Below, one piece after another: positions 58,829 to 64,000 of a stretch of 64,000 nucleotides of DNA. Position 1 is the first letter of the stretch, and each line of letters opens with the position of its first letter. Origin of the DNA: Ailurus styani (Eukaryota > Chordata > Mammalia > Carnivora > Ailuridae); the NCBI GenBank assembly GCA_002007465.1, contig LNAC01000277.1, positions 503,811-567,810 of the forward strand, read 5' to 3'. The position numbers and the translations under genes are program-made. Below the pieces are notes generated by a model. The model searched no databases and was not told the origin of the DNA. It saw only the letters and a list, made by a program, of their open reading frames with translations.

Positions 58829-59258
58829 TTAATGAATGTCTCCTCAAAAGATAATGCTGCAGTCCTAACTCCCAGGACCTCCGAATGTGACCTTATTTGG
58901 GAATGGAATTGTCGAAGATGTGATTAGGTAAGGTGAGGTCATACTGGAGGAGGGTGGACCTTAATTCAATATCAGTGATGTCCTACAAATTGGAGAAGTC
59001 GCAGAGACACAGTCACTTGAGGGGAGAATGCCATGTAACAATGCTGTAATGCATCTACAAGCCAAGGAACACCAAGGATTGCCGGGAACCTCCAGGAGCT
59101 GAAGGAGGCAAGGAAGGATTCCTCCGTAGAGCCTCTGAAGAACATGATCCTGCTGATACCCAGTCTTGGACTTCTCGCTCCAGAACTGTAAGAGAATAAA
59201 TGTCTGTTGATTCAGTTTGTGGTATTTTGCTACAGCAGCTCTGGGAAACTAATCATAC
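58829..59258 (+). mobile_element. MLT1-like LTR (ERVL-MaLR), solo
   Basis: Sense LTR of an ancient MaLR element: 'GAATGTGACCTTATTTGGGA' near the start, 'GTGATTAGGTAAGGTGAGGT', 'GAACTGTAAGAGAATAAATG' (poly(A) signal region) and a TATTTTGCTACAGCAGC end. No internal retroviral genes adjoin it. Subfamily not determined. Confidence 0.85.
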
Positions 59259-59409
59259 CCTTTCCACCTCTTTTTTCCCCTGAGTCTACCTTCTGGAGAC
59301 ACAAGGAGTAAGTCTTGGTCTCTTGTCTAGATATTTCCAGATGTTTTGAGAACACATTTTTTTTTTTTTCAAGAAGGTATCTCCCTTGCTGGTTTTTTAC
59401 ACAATATAT

Positions 59410-59492
59410 TTCCTTCCTTCCTTCCTTCCTTCCTTCCTTCCTTCCTTTCCCTTCCCTTTCTCTTTCCCTTTCTTTTCCTTTCCTTTCCTTTC
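59410..59492. repeat. (CCTT)n / (CCTTT)n microsatellite
   Basis: Nine or so CCTT units grading into CCCTT and CCTTT units; it forms the tail side of the following reverse SINE. Confidence 0.95.
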
Positions 59493-59668
59493 GATTGACT
59501 TATTTACTTTAGAGAGAGAGCACAAGTCGGAGGAGGGACAGAGGGAAAGAGAGGGAAAGCACTGAGCAGGGAGCCCGACCCAGGGCTCAATCTCAGGACC
59601 CTGAGATCATGACCTGAGCAAAAACCAAGAGCTGGATGCTTAAACTACTGAGCTACCCAGGCACCTCC
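59493..59668 (-). mobile_element. Older CAN SINE
   Basis: 'TTGACTTATTTACTTTAGAG', body and head 'CTACTGAGCTACCCAGGCAC'. Confidence 0.87.
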
Positions 59669-60120
59669 ACATGATACATTTTCAAATTTTTTCATTCTTT
59701 TGTAGGGTCAAGATGCTTTAAAGTGTGGTCACCAGAACTGATCTTACTGCAAATAATTTGATCTAAAAAACAGAATGGAATTTGCTCTCTGTTTAGGTCA
59801 GGGGTTTTCAAGCTCTTTCTCAGAGCTCCAGGAATTTATTGGACGTACTTCAGAGCACACTTAAATATATCTCATATAAACTCTGCATAAAATTGCATTA
59901 AGAGAGGGGTTTTCTGTTTAGAACAACTTTGGAAATCAGTGTTTAGATGATACTTTTTGCTTAAGATTGAATCCACTTTCTTGGCAGCCACGGCCCATGA
60001 TTTTGGTCAGTAAAAGGTACATCCTTCACTTGTCTTCTATCTGTGTAGGGTTGCTTTTTGTTTGTTTTGTTTTTGTTTCGTTTGTTTTTTGCGGGGAGAT
60101 GGGGTCCCATGTAAACTATG

Positions 60121-60155
60121 TAAAGTATGTTACTTATATAAAGTATGTTACTTAT
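60121..60155. repeat. 17-bp repeat, period 18
   Basis: TAAAGTATGTTACTTAT at 60121-60137 and 60139-60155. Confidence 0.9.
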
Positions 60156-60407
60156 TCCCATAAGATTTTACTTTGTTAGGTTCTGCCATTCTATTGAGCC
60201 TTGTGGTTTTTGTTTTTGGGGGTTTTTTTGTTTTTATCCCATCATGTACTATACTCTCTCTTTCTTCTCTTCAGTACCACGTCTAAGAATTTCTTTACCT
60301 TTTCAGTGTTTAAAAAAGCAAGTAAGGACATGAGTCTACATCATACTATCTAGTGTCTGCAGCACAGTGTGTTATTTAAACCTTTTAACTGCTATCTGCT
60401 ATTTTTC

Positions 60408-60609
60408 TTTCTTTTTTTTTTTTTAAAGGTTTTACTTATTTGACAGAGAAAGACACAGTGAGAGAGGGAACACAAATGGGGGAGTGGAGGAGGGAGAAGC
60501 AGGCTTCCCGCCGAGCAGGGAGCCTGATATGGGGCTTGATCCCAGGACGCTGGGATCGTGACCTGAGCTGAAGGCAGACGCTTAAGGACTGAGCCACCCA
60601 GGTGCCCCA
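60408..60609 (-). mobile_element. CAN SINE, 17-bp TSD
   Basis: Reverse copy; perfect TSD CTATCTGCTATTTTTCT at 60391-60407 and 60610-60626. Confidence 0.95.
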
Positions 60610-60837
60610 CTATCTGCTATTTTTCTACCAAACCTCAAACGATGATCTCTCAGGCCTCATTTCTATATAGTTTATCAAAGAAAGGAAATGCTAGTTATTC
60701 TGGTGCAATGCATTCTTGGGGAAATTACGCTGGTTCCAAATGGTTGTTTCTTTAGTTTCTATTTGAATAACTGAATTCTGCATATTGTTTTGTGATTTCT
60801 GATCTGTTGAAATGTGCACATTCCAGTCTTAAAATTA

Positions 60838-60865
60838 TATATATATATATATTTATAATATATAA
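60838..60865. repeat. (AT)n run
   Basis: About ten AT units followed by TTATAATATATAATC. Confidence 0.85.
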
Positions 60866-61246
60866 TCTCGAGTGACTACAAAGTGGGTGTGGCTGCTGTG
60901 GGAGTGCACCATCTCCCTTTGTGAAAAAACTTGCTGGTCAGCTTCAAGCAGTGCGGTTGGCTGGTTGGTATCCTCCAACTGTAGCCCTTCAGGATCTGCC
61001 TCACATTTAGAGCCTAAATCACACTTTTCCCAAGCAGCCCCCAGCCAATAACATGGCCTGACCATTACTACTGAATGTGGGACTTCTCTAATAGGTAATC
61101 CTTGCTCTAGATCTTCCCATTAGATCAATAAGACCTTGTTATTTCTGCATCTCAGTCTGACGCTCTGCCTACCCACACCTGCTTCCTCCCCTCTTTCCCT
61201 TCATGGGCTTTAGATCTGCATCATAGTTCAGTTTTCAGAGCCCCAT

Positions 61247-61340
61247 CCCCCCCCCTTTTTTTAAGTAAACTCCAGACCCAACATGGAACTCAAACTCACG
61301 ACCCCAAAATTGATCTACCAACTGAGCCAGTCAGGTGCCC
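61247..61340 (-). mobile_element. Short tRNA-type SINE
   Basis: C-run and T-run, 'AAGTAAACTCCAGACCCAAC' and 'CCAACTGAGCCAGTCAGGTG'. Same short class as 9757. Confidence 0.82.
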
Positions 61341-61693
61341 CTAGCCCCATCATTTTTAATCTTTCACAAACATTATACACACCCTTTCCCACAAGAAACC
61401 TCGTGCCCTCCTAAAACCAGTGTCTGCTTTCTGGACCACCTGAATCAATGCAGTTGGCACTGAGTGTGGTCAAGAAGAAGACTGATAAGGTGGAGTTTTG
61501 AGACCTAATCACTCATTGTCTCCCTGACAATGAGGATCTCATCCCAGGTGGCATTTGGGGCATTGATAGGCCCTGCCCCAGTGTTTGTGGCCCAGTTGCT
61601 AAAACTTCCACAAGTAGTGATTTGGAAGAATGTTCCATTGGAGGGGACCACCTTGGACTGTAAAATGGTTCAGGCATTTGAAAAATATGGGGG

Positions 61694-61916
61694 GGGCGCC
61701 TGGGTGGCTCAGTGGGTTAGGGCCGCTGCCTTCGGCTCAGGTCGTGATCCCAGGGTCCTGGGATCGAGGCCCGCATCGGGCTCTCTGCTCGGCGGGGAGC
61801 CTGCTTCCTCCTCTCTCCTCTCTGTGCCTCTCTGCCTACATGTAATCTCTCTCTCTGTGTCAAATGAATAAATAAAAAAAATCTTTAAAAAAAGAAAAAG
61901 AAAAAAAAAAAAGAAA
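61694..61916 (+). mobile_element. Young CAN SINE, 14-bp TSD
   Basis: Head GGGCGCCTGGGTGGCTCAGT with 'GGGCCGCTGCCTTCGGCTCA', body and long A-rich tail. TSD GAAAAATATGGGGG at 61680-61693 and 61917-61930. Confidence 0.95.
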
Positions 61917-61984
61917 GAAAAATATGGGGGAACAATGAATACAAGGACAACGAAATTGCCTGGTTATCAATAAACTGTATTATC

Positions 61985-62228
61985 TAGGTTTAGTCTACTT
62001 GGGCCACCATAACAAAATCCTATAGATCGGTGGCTACAACAGCCTTCATAGCACTCAGAGAGAGAGCTCTTCTTATAAGGGGATAAATCCCTTCATGAGG
62101 GCCCCACTCTCACTATCTCATCTAAACCTAATCATCTCTCAAAGGCTCCATCTCCAAATATTATCATATGGGGTTAGGGCTTCAACATATGAATTGGTAG
62201 GGGGCAAGATGCACAATTCAGTCCATGG
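61985..62228 (-). mobile_element. MaLR-type LTR fragment (antisense)
   Basis: Reverse-strand LTR landmarks: 'GGGCCACCATAACAAAATCC', 'GGGGCCCTCATGA' complement region, 'AAGGCTCCATCTCCAAATAT', 'GGGGTTAGGGCTTCAACATA' and 'ACAATTCAGTCCATGG'. The middle is deleted compared with a full LTR. Its left-end sequence is the source of the inverted duplication that follows. Confidence 0.75.
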
Positions 62229-62288
62229 GCATCTTGCCCCCTACCAATTCATATGTTGAAGCCCTAACCCCATATGATAATATTTGGA
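62153..62288. repeat. Perfect 60-bp inverted repeat, 16-bp spacer
   Basis: Arm 62153-62212 is the exact reverse complement of arm 62229-62288. The spacer is ACAATTCAGTCCATGG (62213-62228). No mismatch in the arms, and neither arm extends by a base on either side. Confidence 0.97.
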
Positions 62289-62452
62289 AAAAATACAGGG
62301 AAATATAGGGAAAAAAATAGGGAAATTTGAAGTTGAGGGCAGATAACCATTGAAAACTGATTCTGAACACCAGAGGGCCTCTTTGGTAACTACCAAAGAA
62401 GGTCTTATCTCCTGCAGCGGGAGAGCAGGAAAAGCTCAAGACCAAAGTCTAC

Positions 62453-62844
62453 ATTTTTTTTAAGGTTTTATTTATTTAGGGACACCCGTGTGTGGCTCAA
62501 TAAGTTAAGTGTCTGCCTTAGGCTTGGGTCATGATCCCAGAGTCCTGGGATCAAGCCCCCGTAAGGGTCCCTGCTCAGTGGGGAGTCTGCTTCTCCCTCT
62601 GCCTGCTGCTGTCCCTGCTTGTCCTCTTTCTCTCTCTCTCTGACAAATAAAATCTTTAAAAATATTTTGTTAATTTATATGAGCAAGAGAGAGAGAGAGA
62701 TCATGAGCAGGAGAAAGGAGCAGAGGGAGAAACAAACTCCCTGCTGAGGGGGGAGCTCAATGTGGAATATTTGATCGCAGGACCCTGAGATCATGACCTG
62801 AGCCAAAGGCAGACGCTTAACCCACTGAGCCTCCCAGGCGCCCC
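62453..62844 (-). mobile_element. CAN SINE split by an opposite-strand SINE
   Basis: Tail 'TTTAAGGTTTTATTTATTTA' at 62458-62477, then the inner copy, then the body 'GAGCAAGAGAGAGAGAGAGA' and head 'CCACTGAGCCTCCCAGGCGC'. Flanks CAAAGTCTACATTT and CAAAGTCTGCATTT are its TSD. Confidence 0.88.
62478..62665 (+). mobile_element. CAN SINE nested in reverse SINE tail
   Basis: 'GGGACACCCGTGTGTGGCTC' head, body and 'ACAAATAAAATCTTTAAAAA' tail, inside the preceding element. Confidence 0.88.
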
Positions 62845-62876
62845 CAAAGTCTGCATTTAAAAGAAACTTGATGGTG

Positions 62877-62985
62877 GAGTCGGTGAAGTGTGGGAGCATG
62901 GGACTCTTGATTTTGGAGCTATAAGTTTGAGCCCCACGTTGGGTGCAGAGATTCCTTAAAATTTAAAAATAAAATAAAAAAGAAA
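62877..62985 (+). mobile_element. Short tRNA-type SINE fragment
   Basis: 'GAGCATGGGACTCTTGATTT', 'AGTTTGAGCCCCACGTTGGG' and 'AAATAAAATAAAAAAGAAAT'. Confidence 0.8.
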
Positions 62986-62989
62986 TAGC

Positions 62990-63320
62990 CTTGAGCTTCA
63001 AAGATATTTGGATCCTCAGCCAGAGCAGGTCTGTTATGGGAACATCAGGGCCCTAATTAGGACAACTTGACCCTGATACGTGGGATAGAGAATCTGGGTA
63101 GTTGACCCCAAAGATTTTGGCTCTCTGACTCCTCTGTAATTTAAGAGCACATAGAGATGGCCCACCCTCCGAATTAGAGCAGAGACCCTCCTCTGTGAGA
63201 AGACCCATCAGGGACCCTTCTTACAATCTGCTGCCAACTTTTCTAGCTGCCAGTAGCATAAGTTTAAGAAATAATATAATCTACCTGGAATATGCTGAAT
63301 CTAATAACGGAGGAAAAGAA
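62990..63320 (+). mobile_element. Possible MaLR internal remnant
   Basis: 'GACCCTGATACGTGGGATAG' and 'GTAGTTGACCCCAAAGATTT' resemble worn internal sequence of ERVL-MaLR elements. Weak; no retroviral reading frame is present. Confidence 0.3.
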
Positions 63321-63324
63321 CTAT

Positions 63325-64000
63325 CCCTTTTTTTAATTTAATTTTTTCCCAGTGTTACTGAGATACAGTTGACATATAACATAAATTTAAGGTGTACAAT
63401 GTAATGACTTGATATATTCATATATTGTGAAATGATTACCATGGTAGGGTTAGTTAATATCTCCATCACCTCACGTAACTACTATTTCTTTTTTGTGGTG
63501 AGACTATCTGAGGTCTAACTCTTAGATCTTTCAGGTATATAATAGAGTATTATTAACTATAATCATTAGGTCCTGGTGTACATTAGATCCCAAAATATAT
63601 TCATCTTATAATTAGAAGTTTGTACTTTAACTAACATCTTTAACTAACTAACATCTTCCCATTTCTCCACCTCCAGCCCCTGGTAGCTCCCTGTTCCTAT
63701 GAGTTTGGCTTTTTTAGACTCCACCTATTTGTGATACCATAGAGTATTTATCTCTCTCTGACTTATTTCACTTAGCATCATGTCCTCAAGGGCCAGGCCT
63801 ATTGCCACAAAAGGCAAGATCTCTTTCTTTGCTATGGCTGAAAAATATTCCATTTTATAAATATCATAACTTCTTTATCCATTTTTCTATAGATAATAGA
63901 TACTTAGGTTGTTTCCATATCTTGGCAATTGTGAATAATGCTGCAGTGAACAAGGGAATGCATACATCTCCTTGAGATCCTGATTTGATTTACTTTGGAT
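63325..64000 (-). mobile_element. L1 running off window end
   Basis: Reverse L1: 'ACTGAGATACAGTTGACATA', 'AAGGTGTACAATGTAATGAC', 'TCCCTGTTCCTATGAGTTTG', 'TTGTGAATAATGCTGCAGTG'. The 3'UTR is at the left and ORF2 continues past base 64000. Old copy, frame-broken. Confidence 0.88.

Larger units (their letters stand above)
52241..64000. other. Intergenic region downstream of UBE2W
   Basis: No coding exon recognised. Between the listed repeats, spans without assignment are 52710-53720, 58190-58290, 58400-58825, 59675-60400, 60630-61245, 61345-61680 and 62290-62450. In human the next gene past UBE2W in this direction is STAU2, but nothing in the window identifies it. Confidence 0.7.

Noticed and set aside
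58829..59258. Endogenous retrovirus with genes
   Set aside because: Solo LTR; no adjoining gag, pol or env reading frame is visible.
1..64000. CRISPR arrays, operons, bacterial-type systems
   Set aside because: No regularly spaced identical repeats; direct repeats here are SINE target-site duplications, and the only gene has spliceosomal introns.

Overview
The window is vertebrate nuclear DNA from a carnivoran, most likely a mustelid (weasel, mink, marten, otter or badger group). The DNA is AT-rich and intron-dominated, and it is studded with tRNA-Lys-derived CAN SINEs. Many of these carry the body 'CTGCCTACTTGTGATCTCT' followed by (AATA)n/poly-A, the young form I associate with mustelids (SINEC_Mv-like). 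Older copies of the 'CTCCCCCTGCTTGTGTTCCC' type are also present. The family and taxon assignment rests on my memory of consensus sequences, not on a search.

The only protein-coding gene I can support is UBE2W, encoding the N-terminal (alpha-amino) ubiquitin-conjugating enzyme E2 W. It lies on the + strand and is cut at the 5' end by the window edge. Five coding exons are present: 15624-15715, 23316-23418, 34128-34283, 37915-37990 and 46851-46864 (stop). Together they encode residues 6-151 of a 151-residue protein with no frameshift or premature stop, and every intron is GT-AG. Exon 1, encoding about five residues, lies upstream of base 1. The stop is followed by a long AT-rich, SINE-free tract (about 46.9-52.2 kb) that I read as a long 3'UTR with several AATAAA signals. 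The most distal plausible signal is at 52214.

Layout: 1-15.6 kb is intron 1 (old L1 pieces, a Tigger1 DNA transposon, about 15 CAN SINEs). 15.7-23.3 kb is intron 2 (an old L1M broken up by SINE-in-SINE insertions, a younger L1 3' end with a 60-bp tandem duplication, MIRs). 23.4-34.1 kb is intron 3 (L2 pieces, an assembly gap inside a SINE, a suspicious 84/86-bp duplication joined by one N). 34.3-37.9 kb is intron 4 (nearly repeat-free). 38.0-46.8 kb is intron 5. 52.3-64 kb is downstream intergenic DNA (CAN SINEs, L2, old L1, an MLT1-like LTR, another LTR piece with a perfect 60-bp inverted duplication, and a minus-strand L1 running off the window end).

I found no RNA gene, CRISPR array, second protein gene or new molecular system. 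What merits a second look is structural: the 60-bp inverted duplication, two tandem duplications (one probably an assembly artefact), the gap-in-SINE, the contrast between SINE-dense and SINE-free intervals, and sequence elements in the presumed UBE2W 3'UTR.
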